Shown in pieces: positions 1-8,072 of a DNA stretch of 64,000 nucleotides. This stretch comes from Halospeciosus flavus (lineage in GTDB: Archaea > Halobacteriota > Halobacteria > Halobacteriales > Halobacteriaceae), in contig NZ_CP122312.1 in NCBI RefSeq assembly GCF_029814175.1, positions 2,666,001-2,730,000 on the forward strand, given 5' to 3'. The translations under genes and the position numbers were made by a program. The notes below the pieces were generated by a model. It made no database searches. It saw only the letters and a program-made list of their open reading frames with translations, and was not told where the DNA came from. Within the stretch, counting starts at the first letter, position 1, and the number at the start of each line of letters is the position of its first letter.

Positions 1-485
1 TCCTCGTACTTCGAGACGGTCCGCCGCGAGACGCCGAGTTCCTGGGCGAGTTGGCCGAGGCTCATCTCGGCGTCCTCGCGCTCGTCGGCGAGGATCTCGC
101 TGTCGATGTTGACGTAGAGTCCGCCCGGCGCGGCGTAGATGAGCGGCGGGACCCCTTCGAGGAAGAAGTCCATCGCCGTGTCGGGGCTCAGGACGGGGAC
201 GCCGTGACGGAAGTAGACGACGCCCGGTTTCAGTTCCTCGTCGCGGGTCCGCAGGCCGATGACGAGCGGCGTCGCGCGCAGGTACTCGCCGAGTCGTCGC
301 ATCTCCGCTCCGGTCGGGCCGTCGAACGCGTCGATGTTCCCCAGGACCTTGAGGAGGACGAGCTCCTCGCCGCGACGGGCCGCGACGTCGAAGCTCTTCG
401 GTCGAATCTCGCACTGGTCACTCACCGTGAACCCCGCGTCTGCGAGCATCGCGGTGACGTTCTCGATGAGGGCCGACCGTGACAT
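1..485 (-). CDS. HTH-type transcriptional regulator, C-terminus cut by window edge
   Basis: 161 codons are visible from ATG at 485; the rest lies beyond base 1. The protein starts [10 protein letters not shown], has an alpha/beta N-terminal domain (including [20 protein letters not shown]), and reaches a helix-turn-helix at the cut end ([19 protein letters not shown]). This order matches the archaeal family of about 320 residues annotated 'putative HTH-type transcriptional regulatory protein', in which the HTH follows an N-terminal domain of unknown function. An AT-rich palindrome ACATATATGT at about 508-517 sits where a TATA box would be for a nearly leaderless transcript, supporting this start. 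Target genes are unknown. Confidence 0.8.
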   Translation of the reverse strand, partial: MSRSALIENVTAMLADAGFTVSDQCEIRPKSFDVAARRGEELVLLKVLGNIDAFDGPTGAEMRRLGEYLRATPLVIGLRTRDEELKPGVVYFRHGVPVLSPDTAMDFFLEGVPPLIYAAPGGLYVNIDSEILADEREDAEMSLGQLAQELGVSRRTVSKYE

Positions 486-633
486 ACCCTGAGGTAAGTC
501 ATTCTCGACATATATGTGTTGTGCCGGCGCCGCCGCGTTCGTCCGTTTCGCGGTCCGTAACTGCCGAAAACGTGTTCGTCACTGCCCGGGCGCCGTCGAA
601 AAGGCTTACCCGACCGCCGCGCTACTCCCGTCC

Positions 634-1916
634 GTGACCGTCATCGGCCTCGACGACACGGACTCGCGCGACCGCGGGATGTGCACGACGTACGCTGCGG
701 TCCGGGTCGCCCGTCGCCTCCGCGAGCAGGGGTTCGCGACGCCGACGCTCCGCCTCGTCCGGCTCAATCCCGCAGTCGAGCACAAGACTCGGGGGGAACG
801 CCGCGCTCGCCGTCCACACCGACGCCGACCCTGAGGCGGCCTTCGACGCGGCCACGACGGTCGTCGACGGCTTCGCCGAGACCGCCGACCCGAACACGAA
901 CCCCGGCGTGGTGGTCGCGCCCGTCGAGGGGAGCGGATCTGCCCGACGACCTCGCCGCGTTCGCCCGCGACGCCGTCCGCGACCACCACACCCTCGGCGA
1001 TGCCGAGGCACTCGTCGACCGACACGGCTTCCGGTCCCGCGGGTGGAAGGCCGGTCGCGGGAAGATCGGTGCCCTCGCCGCCGTCGGGGCGAGTGCGGCC
1101 TTCGACGACTGGACCTACGAGTACATCACCTACCGCGAGCGCGAGCGCTGGGGCACCGAACGCGAGGTCGACGCCGAGTCGCTGTTCGCCGCCGCCGACT
1201 GGGCCTACCCCGCGGCGTGGGACACGGTCGACCGCGGCGAGGGCGAACCCGTCTGCGTCCCGCACACGCCCGGTCCCATCCTCTACGGCATCCGCGGCGA
1301 CGACCCCGACGTGGTCCGCGAGGTGGCCGACCGGGTTGACGCCGAACCCGTCTCCGACGCCCAACTGTTCGTCACCAACCAGGGGACCGACGCCCACCTC
1401 CGCGACGCCCGCCTCGGCGACGTGGCCGACGGTCGGGGCTACCGCGTCGAGGGCGTCGTCGCCACCGAACCGGAGACCCGCCGCGGTGGCCACGTCTTCG
1501 TCGAACTCGACGCGCCCGCCGACGAAGGCGACGCGACACTCGACTGCGCCGCCTTCGAACCGACGAAGCGCTTCCGCGACCGGGTGCGGGCGCTCCGGCC
1601 CGGCGACCGCCTCACCGTCTGCGGTGAGGTCTCGCGCGGGACACTCAAACTGGAGAAGTTCTGCGTCCACTCGCTGACCGCCACGGAACGCGTGACGCCG
1701 ACGTGTCCCGAGTGTGGGAACCGGATGGAGAGCGCCGGTGCCGACCAGGGCTACCGGTGTCGCGACTGCGGGACGACCGCACCGGGGAAGGTGACCCGGC
1801 CGGTCCGCCGCGACCTCGCGCCGGGGTGGTACGAGGTGCCGCCGTGTGCGCGACGGCACGTCGCGAAACCCCTGGTCCGCGGTGGGTTCGACGCGCCGAC
1901 CCATCCCGAAGGGTAG
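634..1916 (+). pseudogene. tiaS: tRNA(Ile2) 2-agmatinylcytidine synthetase TiaS, reading frame broken twice
   Basis: TiaS puts agmatine on C34 of tRNA-Ile2 so that it reads AUA. The N-terminus (from GTG 634, VTVIGLDDTDSRDRGMCT) is in one frame. The next part (NAALAVHTDADPEAAFDAA) is in a second frame, and the long remainder (from ADLPDDLAAFARDA to the stop at 1914-1916) is in a third. Removing one G from the run at 791-796 and one from 928-931 rejoins all three into a normal protein of about 426 residues. The C-terminal zinc ribbon (CPECGNRMES...CRDCG) is intact. TiaS is expected to be essential in archaea, so two +1 errors in G runs are more likely sequence errors than real decay. Confidence 0.85.
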
Positions 1917-2102
1917 GTGCATCGCCGAGCGCCAGCGAGGCGCAGACCTGTCACTGACGTACACAGTCTCGCGGCGTCGCTCGTGTCCGACCGCTTGCGG
2001 GGAGTTCCCACTCACCGATGCCAGTCGACACGATAAGCCTGACGGCCGAATTCGGAGGGCCTTATCAAGAGTTTCGATATAGTTTTCTCTCGTGGATGGA
2101 CG

Positions 2103-2110
2103 AATATAAG
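2103..2110 (+). promoter_or_regulatory. TATA box for the small acidic gene at 2138
   Basis: AATATAAG lies 28-35 bases before the ATG, the usual distance for a leaderless haloarchaeal transcript. The rest of 1917-2137 shows no convincing gene. Confidence 0.55.
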
Positions 2111-2137
2111 TGGGAGTAGGCACAATTTCGGGTTGCA

Positions 2138-2359
2138 ATGAGCGACGCTCCCGCACGCGACCCGGTGACGGTCGCCGACAGCGGCGCCGACTCGGACAGC
2201 GACTTCCTCGACGAGTTCGAGGTCCGCTGTCGAGTCGTACCCTACGAAGATGGTGACGAGTGTACGCTCTACCCGTCGGACGCCGACGAGGAGGAACTCG
2301 TCACGAAGTGGGTGTCGGCGAAGGGCGACTCCTTCGTCGACCTCGAAGAGCGTCGGTAG
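2138..2359 (+). CDS. small acidic haloarchaeal protein, DUF7511-like
   Basis: A 73-residue acidic protein with no signal or membrane segment. The core EFEVRCRVVPYEDGDECT followed by LYPSDADEEELVTKWVSAK resembles a family of small haloarchaeal proteins that I recall as DUF7511. Function is unknown. The variable N-terminus (about 25 residues, rich in Asp and Ser) precedes the conserved core. It has its own TATA box and faces the convergent threonine synthase gene 33 bases away, so it is probably monocistronic. Confidence 0.75.
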   Translation: MSDAPARDPVTVADSGADSDSDFLDEFEVRCRVVPYEDGDECTLYPSDADEEELVTKWVSAKGDSFVDLEERR

Positions 2360-2392
2360 CCGTCCCCAACAGCCCTCCAGCGACTTCTCTCT

Positions 2393-3478
2393 CTATTCGC
2401 CCTTGAGCCCGTGGCCCGTCAGCGCCACGACCACGTCGTCGTCCGCGTCGACGACGCCGCGCTCGCGGTAGGTGTCGAGACCGGCGACGGCGATGGCGCT
2501 CGTCGGTTCGACGTAGAACCCTGCTTCGTGCAGGGCGTCCAGCGCGTCGGCGGTCGGGTCGGCGTCGAGCGCGATGGCGTCCCCGTCCGTGTCGTCGATG
2601 GCGTCGAGGATCTGGTCCTTCCGGGCGGGTTCGGCGATCTGGACGCCGTCGGCCACCGCGTTGTCGCCGAGCGCGGCGCCCGTGCCGTGCAGTTCGGCGG
2701 CGATGGGTGCCACACCGGCCGCCTGCACGCCGAGCAGTCGGGGGACCGAGTCGACCCACCCGGCGTCGTGGAGCGCGCGGAAACCGCGGTAGGCGCCGAG
2801 GAAGAGCGTCCCGTGGCCCAGTGGGAGGACGACGGCGTCCGGCACCTGCCAGTCGCGCTGGGCGGCCACCTCGAAGGCGAACGTGCTCGTGCCCGCGAAG
2901 AACGCCGGGTTCCACGCGTGACTGGCGTACCAGCCCTCGCCCGCCTCGACCGCGTCGACGCAGGCGTCCGTCACGTCCTGTCTGGTTCCTTCGACCTGGA
3001 CGACGTCGGCGCCGCTGGCCTCGATGGCCCGGAGTTTCGCGGGCTTGGCGTCGGCGGGGACGAAGATTCGCGCGTCGATGCCCGCGCGGGCGGCGTACTG
3101 CGCGACGGCGGCACCCGCGTTCCCCGATGAGTCTTCGAGCACCCGTTCGACGCCGAGTTCGGCCGCACGCGAGAGGAGGGCGGTGGCGCCGCGGTCCTTG
3201 TAGCTCCCGGACGGGAAGCAGTAGTCGAGTTTGAACTGGGCGTCCCACGTCTCCGAGCGGGTCAGTGGTGTCCATCCCTCGTCGAACGTCACCTCGGGAG
3301 AGACGGGGACGAACTCCTCGAAGGCCCACAGCCCCCGTTTCGGGTCGACGGCGTCGGGGCCGTGGTCGGGGAGCGGTCGCTCGGCGAAGTCGAGGGCGTG
3401 GCCGCACGTACAGCGCCACGGTTCGTCGACGCCGCCCGCGTACGTACGTCCGCAGTCGCGACACGCTAACGCCGCCAT
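2393..3478 (-). CDS. thrC: threonine synthase-like PLP enzyme
   Basis: 361 residues, fold-type II PLP enzyme. An N-terminal zinc ribbon (C6, C9, C23, C25) precedes the catalytic domain, as in archaeal threonine synthases. The PLP lysine is K94 in FPSGSYKDRGA, the substrate loop is EDSSGNAGAA, and the phosphate-binding glycine loop is PLGHGTLFLGA. It would convert O-phosphohomoserine to threonine. Haloarchaea carry several thrC paralogs, so the exact substrate is less certain than the fold. The ATG overlaps the stop of the upstream deacylase gene (TGATG), so the two are probably translated together. Confidence 0.85.
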   Translation of the reverse strand: MAALACRDCGRTYAGGVDEPWRCTCGHALDFAERPLPDHGPDAVDPKRGLWAFEEFVPVSPEVTFDEGWTPLTRSETWDAQFKLDYCFPSGSYKDRGATALLSRAAELGVERVLEDSSGNAGAAVAQYAARAGIDARIFVPADAKPAKLRAIEASGADVVQVEGTRQDVTDACVDAVEAGEGWYASHAWNPAFFAGTSTFAFEVAAQRDWQVPDAVVLPLGHGTLFLGAYRGFRALHDAGWVDSVPRLLGVQAAGVAPIAAELHGTGAALGDNAVADGVQIAEPARKDQILDAIDDTDGDAIALDADPTADALDALHEAGFYVEPTSAIAVAGLDTYRERGVVDADDDVVVALTGHGLKGE

Positions 3479-4434
3479 CAGTAGGTGGAGACGTTGGTCC
3501 CGACCGAGCAGACGTACTCGCCGGAGGCAACCTGCGGGAGGCGACGCGAGCGCCAGAAGACGCCGTCGGAGTCGGCAGTGACCTCGGCCTTCAACTGGCC
3601 GAAGACGTCCGTCACGCGGAAGAGGACGTCACCCCGCGACACTTCGTCGCCGAGGTCCTTCTGGAAGCGGACGAGTCCACCGGTCGGGGAGCCGTAGCGG
3701 TCGAAGCCGGTCGCACGGGTCTGGGGTTCGGTCTCGACATCGCCGTCGAGGAAGCCGTAGTAGCGCAGGACGTTGAAGACGCCCTCGACGCCGTACTCGA
3801 TGCTCTCCTCGTCCCAGCCGACACACCCGCCGAGTTCGGGGTCGACGGTGGGGATGCCCTCGTCGGGGGCGGCGCGGGCGAGTTGGCCCTCGGGGCCCTT
3901 CTGGTCGAGGATGTGCCCGCAGCCGAACACCTTCGCGAGTTCGAGCGACTCGCGGTGCATCCGGTGGTGGCGGCCACAGCGGACGCGCACCTCGTTGATC
4001 ATCCTGCTCGTCGACCCCTGGTGGAGGTCGAGGACGTAGTCGGCACGGGTGGCGGCGTCGAAGACCGCGTGGGCGATGCGCTCGGAGGAGGAACCGTCCG
4101 GGTTGCCGGGGAACGCCCGGTTCAGTTTCGTGTCGTCGATGGGGTTGCGGTGTTCGGCGACCTGGTAGGCGTGCCAGTTGGTGACGCCGGTGACGAGCAC
4201 CTGTCCGGAGAGTTCCTGTGGGTCGAGTTGCGGGACGACGCGGTTGACGACGCCGACGCCGTTGAGTTCGTCGCCGTCGCTGGCGGCCTGGATGTAGAGT
4301 GTCTCGCCGGATTCGGCGCCGTTCACGACGGCGACCGGGAGACCGATGGGGGTCCCGTCGCGCGTCTCACCGACTTCGAGGCGCCCCGTGTCGAGTTCGC
4401 CGGGGTCGGCGCTCGCGGAGCCGAGAGTGGTCAT
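3478..4434 (-). CDS. succinylglutamate desuccinylase/aspartoacylase-family deacylase
   Basis: 318 residues, related to M14-type zinc deacylases (AstE/AspA family). The zinc region reads AASDGDELNGVGV (around 50-62) and YVLDLHQGS (around 133-141, H138). Classical members have HxxE at the first site; here D53 stands at the His position with E56 kept, a substitution I recall in haloarchaeal members. The C-terminal 90 residues look like the usual beta-rich domain ending VASGEYVCSVG. The substrate is not predictable. It overlaps thrC by one base, forming a two-gene operon. A role in releasing an amino acid from an N-acylated precursor is only inference. Confidence 0.75.
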   Translation of the reverse strand: MTTLGSASADPGELDTGRLEVGETRDGTPIGLPVAVVNGAESGETLYIQAASDGDELNGVGVVNRVVPQLDPQELSGQVLVTGVTNWHAYQVAEHRNPIDDTKLNRAFPGNPDGSSSERIAHAVFDAATRADYVLDLHQGSTSRMINEVRVRCGRHHRMHRESLELAKVFGCGHILDQKGPEGQLARAAPDEGIPTVDPELGGCVGWDEESIEYGVEGVFNVLRYYGFLDGDVETEPQTRATGFDRYGSPTGGLVRFQKDLGDEVSRGDVLFRVTDVFGQLKAEVTADSDGVFWRSRRLPQVASGEYVCSVGTNVSTY

Positions 4435-4524
4435 TACTTCGTTGACACCGGGCGAGGATATTGAGCCGTTCGGTATCGTACCGGAACCGAACCGGCTTTA
4501 CCCCTCTCTACGCACGTCTCGGCC

Positions 4525-4812
4525 ATGAGCGACCGGGACGTGGAGCCAGCGACGGACGCAGAGCCGGGCGCGCGGCCGGGCGTCGCCAACCTCCTCGACG
4601 CCCTCCGGGTGCGCGGCCTCGCAGTACAGGGGTTCGCGGGCGGCGCGATGGTCGCGGTAGCCGTCTACTTCGTCTTCGTCGTGCTGAAGGGGGCGGCGAA
4701 CCCGCTTCGCTACCTCGTCCTCGGGTTCGTCCTCGCGGTGGCCCTCGGTCTCTTCTTCACGACCGTCCTGGTCCTCGTTCGGACGTACCGGCTCGTCCGC
4801 CGACTCGACTGA
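4525..4812 (+). CDS. small two-helix membrane protein
   Basis: 95 residues: an acidic N-terminal tail of about 30 residues, then two membrane segments at about 37-56 and 63-85, ending in Arg-rich RTYRLVRRLD, which suggests a cytoplasmic C-terminus. Not recognised as a named family. It is divergent from the deacylase/thrC operon and convergent with the PhoU/TrkA-C gene. A TATA-like GCTTTACC about 30 bases before the ATG supports the start. Confidence 0.65.
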   Translation: MSDRDVEPATDAEPGARPGVANLLDALRVRGLAVQGFAGGAMVAVAVYFVFVVLKGAANPLRYLVLGFVLAVALGLFFTTVLVLVRTYRLVRRLD

Positions 4813-4827
4813 GCCGCGCGATTCGCG

Positions 4828-6069
4828 CTACTCCACCTGCCCGGCGAGGTCGGCGAGCCGGTCGGAACCCGCACGCGTCCCCTTGGCGATGAGGACGTCG
4901 CCGGCGCGGACCTTCGTCTCGGGTCCAGGCTGGACGACCCACTCGTCGGAGGGGTGGACGGACGTGGTGTAGGTCTTCTCCTCGCCGAGGTGCGACTCGG
5001 GGCGACGGATGGCGATGACCCGCATCCCGGTCTCGGTCTTCACCTCGGCCTCGCCGAGCGTCGTCCCCGCGAGGTCGCTTCCCTCGGCGACCTCGACGCG
5101 GACGATGACCTCGTCGGACTCCTCGACGGCCTCCTGGACGACGACGTGGGTGTCGAGTCCGCGGAGGACTCCCTCGCTGATCTCGAGGGCGGCGTCGCTG
5201 ATGACCTCCGTCGAGGTCGCGAGATGGACGAGTCCGCGGAGGTTCACCGGGTCGTCCATGTCCTTCGCCGCTCGGAGGACCCACGCCTCGAAGCGGGACT
5301 TGAGGGCGTCGACCTCGGCTTCGAGTTCGACGACTTCGGCGGCGATATCCTCCGAGTCGAAGAGGACCGACCCGTAGGCGAGGTCGACCGCGAGTTCGCT
5401 CATGTTCTTCATCAGGACGAGCGAGTCGACGGCACGTTCGAGGTCCTCGACCTCGGCCTCGGCGTACTCGGGCGGTTCGTAGGCGGTCCCGGTCGCCGTC
5501 TCGTAGACGGTCTCGACACCCCCCTCGGGACCGCGGAGGAGGAGGACGTCGCCGCCGCGGAGCGTCGTCTCCCGGTCGGGGTTGAGGATCCAGTCGCCGT
5601 CCTCTCGGCGGATGGCGATGACGCGCACGCCGGTCTCGGTCTCCATGTTGACGTCGCCGAGCGTCCGGCCCGTGTAGTCGCTCCCGGCGTCGAGTTCCGC
5701 GCGAACGAGCGTCTCGACGGCTTCGGGGAGCGCGGTCCGGATGGCGTTCGGGACGCCGATGTCCTCGCGGACGACCTTCGCGATGTCGCCGGCCGCGTCG
5801 CTGATCTTCTCGGCGGCGCCGATGATGCCGAGGACGGGCGCGAGCGTCTCCGCCTCGTCCGGGTTGCGAGCGGCGAGCATAATACTCATGCGCGCGCGAA
5901 GTTGGAGGACGTCCATGCGTTCTTCGAGCGCGAGCACCTCGGCGGCGATCTCGTCGCTCCCGTGGAGTACCGCCGAGTAGGAGAGGTCGATGAGGAGTTC
6001 GGCGGTGTCTTTCATCTCCGCGAGGAGATCCTTGACGCTCGCGGGTTCGTACTCGACGTGGCCGGCCAT
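4828..6069 (-). CDS. PhoU/TrkA-C domain potassium channel regulator
   Basis: 413 residues made of a tandem repeat: a PhoU-like helical domain (about 1-105) plus a TrkA-C (RCK_C) domain (about 120-195), then a second PhoU-like domain (about 215-305) and a second TrkA-C domain (about 325-405). The RCK_C signatures are TLGDVNMETETGVRVIAIRR and TLGEAEVKTETGMRVIAIR. Such proteins bind small ligands and regulate K+ channels or transporters; the partner is not encoded next to it. An upstream in-frame ATG at 6171 exists, but MAGHVEYEPA at 6069 is preferred because a TATA-like run (CTTTTTAGG in transcript sense) lies about 25-30 bases before it. Confidence 0.8.
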   Translation of the reverse strand: MAGHVEYEPASVKDLLAEMKDTAELLIDLSYSAVLHGSDEIAAEVLALEERMDVLQLRARMSIMLAARNPDEAETLAPVLGIIGAAEKISDAAGDIAKVVREDIGVPNAIRTALPEAVETLVRAELDAGSDYTGRTLGDVNMETETGVRVIAIRREDGDWILNPDRETTLRGGDVLLLRGPEGGVETVYETATGTAYEPPEYAEAEVEDLERAVDSLVLMKNMSELAVDLAYGSVLFDSEDIAAEVVELEAEVDALKSRFEAWVLRAAKDMDDPVNLRGLVHLATSTEVISDAALEISEGVLRGLDTHVVVQEAVEESDEVIVRVEVAEGSDLAGTTLGEAEVKTETGMRVIAIRRPESHLGEEKTYTTSVHPSDEWVVQPGPETKVRAGDVLIAKGTRAGSDRLADLAGQVE

Positions 6070-6205
6070 GTTCCGGGGTTGGTCGCGCCGCCCTAAAAAG
6101 ACACGTGGGGGAGCGTGGTCCGATTTAGGTCGAAAATACCCTCCGTCATTCGTCGAAAAACGCGACGCCATCCTGCGGTTTCACCGACGATTGCTAATGG
6201 AAAAT

Positions 6206-6215
6206 CCTTTTCTAA
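6206..6215 (+). promoter_or_regulatory. TATA box of citrate synthase gene
   Basis: CCTTTTCTAA lies 22-31 bases before the ATG at 6237, indicating a leaderless mRNA. Confidence 0.5.
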
Positions 6216-6236
6216 GGGCATGAAGAATCGTCGGGT

Positions 6237-7373
6237 ATGTCCGACGAACTGAAGAAGGGTCTCGAAGGTGTGCTCGTCGCCGAGTCGGAGCTCAGTTACA
6301 TCGACGGCGACGCTGGCCGCCTCGTCTACCGCGGGTACGACATCGAGGATCTCGCCCGCGACGCCTCCTACGAGGAGGTCCTCTACCTCCTCTGGCACGG
6401 CGAACTTCCGACAGCTGACGAACTCGACGAGTTCGAGGCCGACATGGCCTCGAACCGGACGGTCGACGACGACGTCCTCGCGCTCGTCGAAGACCTCGCC
6501 GCCGCCGACGAGGAACCGATGGCGGCGCTCCGCACGGCCGTCTCCGCGCTCTCCGCCCACGACCCCGATGCCGACGCCGACCCGCAGGACACCGAGGTCA
6601 ACCTCGCGAAGGGCAAACGCATCACCGCGAAGATTCCGACCATCATCGCGGCGTTCACGCGACTCCGCGACGGCGACGATCCGGTCGAACCCCGCGAGGA
6701 CCTCGACCACGCCGCGAACTTCCTCTACATGCTCAACGACGAGGAACCGGACGACGTCCTCGCCGAGACGTTCGACATGGCCCTCGTCCTCCACGCCGAC
6801 CACGGGCTGAACGCCTCGACGTTCTCCTCGATGGTCACGGCCTCGACCCTCTCGGACCTCCACAGCGCTCTCACCTCCGCGGTCGGCACCCTCGCCGGAC
6901 CGCTCCACGGCGGCGCCAACCAGAACGTCATGGAGATGCTCCAGGAGGTCGACGAGAGCGGCAAGGAACCCGTCCGGTGGGTGAAAGACGCCCTCGACAA
7001 CGGCGAGCGCGTCGCTGGCTTCGGCCACCGCGTCTACAACGTCAAGGACCCCCGCGCGAAGATCCTCGGCGAGAAGTCCGAGGAACTCGGCGAGGCCGCC
7101 GGGGACACGAAGTGGTACGAGACGTCCGTCGCCATCGAGGAGTACATGAAAGAGGAGAAGGGTCTCGCCCCGAACGTCGACTTCTACTCCGCGACGACCT
7201 ACTACCAGATGGGCATTCCCGTCGACATCTACACCCCCATCTTCGCGATGGCCCGCGCCGGTGGGTGGATCGCCCACGTCCTCGAACAGTACGAGGACAA
7301 CCGCCTCATCCGGCCGCGCGCCCGCTACGTCGGGCCGAAGGACCAGGAGTTCACGCCGCTCGACGAGCGGTAA
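6237..7373 (+). CDS. citZ: citrate synthase
   Basis: 378 residues, the usual length for archaeal and Gram-positive type citrate synthase. It condenses acetyl-CoA and oxaloacetate to start the TCA and glyoxylate cycles. Catalytic and binding residues are visible: H189 in LHADHGLNAST, H224 in GPLHGGANQ, H264 in GFGHRVYNVKDPRA and D315 in NVDFYSATTY. The start MSDELKKGLEGVLVAESELS is typical. It has its own promoter and is followed by T-rich sequence. It matches the acetate-use genes elsewhere in the window (aceA, two acs). Confidence 0.95.
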   Translation: MSDELKKGLEGVLVAESELSYIDGDAGRLVYRGYDIEDLARDASYEEVLYLLWHGELPTADELDEFEADMASNRTVDDDVLALVEDLAAADEEPMAALRTAVSALSAHDPDADADPQDTEVNLAKGKRITAKIPTIIAAFTRLRDGDDPVEPREDLDHAANFLYMLNDEEPDDVLAETFDMALVLHADHGLNASTFSSMVTASTLSDLHSALTSAVGTLAGPLHGGANQNVMEMLQEVDESGKEPVRWVKDALDNGERVAGFGHRVYNVKDPRAKILGEKSEELGEAAGDTKWYETSVAIEEYMKEEKGLAPNVDFYSATTYYQMGIPVDIYTPIFAMARAGGWIAHVLEQYEDNRLIRPRARYVGPKDQEFTPLDER

Positions 7374-7377
7374 CCCG

Positions 7378-7403
7378 ACCGCCGTTTTCCCTCCGGGTTT
7401 TTG
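7378..7403 (+). terminator. T-rich terminator after citrate synthase
   Basis: Two T runs (TTTT at 7384-7387, TTTTT around 7398) separated by a short GC segment follow the stop codon, a common haloarchaeal terminator form. Confidence 0.45.
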
Positions 7404-7463
7404 CGAGCGACCCGGTGACGGGGACCAGAAACCCGAAGAGTGCGCCGCCCGCAGGAACAGTCG

Positions 7464-7856
7464 ATGCAGGAGACCTTCTTCGCCTACGGGACGCTCACCG
7501 ACCCCGCGACGGCGGACGCAGTCCTCACCGAGTTCGAGTACGCCGGTGCGGCGACGCTGGTGGGGATGGCCGTCGACGAGTCGGGCGAGCACCCGACGCT
7601 CGTTCCCGGCGGACGCACCGAGGGCCGACTCCTCCACACCGCCGAGGTTGAGTCACTCGACGAGTACGAGGGCGTCGCCCGTGGGCTCTACCGCCGCGTG
7701 AGCGTTCCACTCGACCGCGAGGGCGACGGCGACGTGCAGGTGTACGTCGGCGACCCCGTGATGCTCGGCGTCGACGGGGTTGCGTGGCCGGGAACCGGCC
7801 CGCTCCGCGAACGCGTCGAACGCTACGTCGACGAGGAGGACGTCCGAGTCGTTTAG
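7464..7856 (+). CDS. gamma-glutamylcyclotransferase (AIG2)-like protein
   Basis: 130 residues. The N-terminal FFAYGTL motif (residues 5-11) and the later DEYEGVARGLYRR (E69 as candidate catalytic acid) are hallmarks of the GGCT-like fold, which releases 5-oxoproline from gamma-glutamyl amines or dipeptides. The start at MQETFFAYGT is chosen over an upstream in-frame GTG because the family begins only a few residues before YGTL. It lies alone between citrate synthase and ilvA; the substrate is unknown. Confidence 0.8.
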   Translation: MQETFFAYGTLTDPATADAVLTEFEYAGAATLVGMAVDESGEHPTLVPGGRTEGRLLHTAEVESLDEYEGVARGLYRRVSVPLDREGDGDVQVYVGDPVMLGVDGVAWPGTGPLRERVERYVDEEDVRVV

Positions 7857-8072
7857 TTTCACTTTCACTGCGCTCCCCTCGTCTTTAAGTTGGCCGGGGC
7901 TGTACCGTCGAGTGCAGTCAGTCTCGGAGTGTCACACGCTGGGTCGTATCGTCGGGAGACGCCGCGTCGGTCAGGTTCCCCTTCCTACCGTAGCGGCCGA
8001 TGACGGACCGTACACCCGACGTTCTCGCTGTCTGGTCAGTATCCTTTTGAGTCGCTCCGTGTACCTTCAGGT

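Noticed and set aside
606-2156. Minus-strand frame opposite the broken tiaS gene
   Set aside because: The + strand carries tiaS motifs in all three segments, including the zinc ribbon. The minus frame is a low-complexity shadow.
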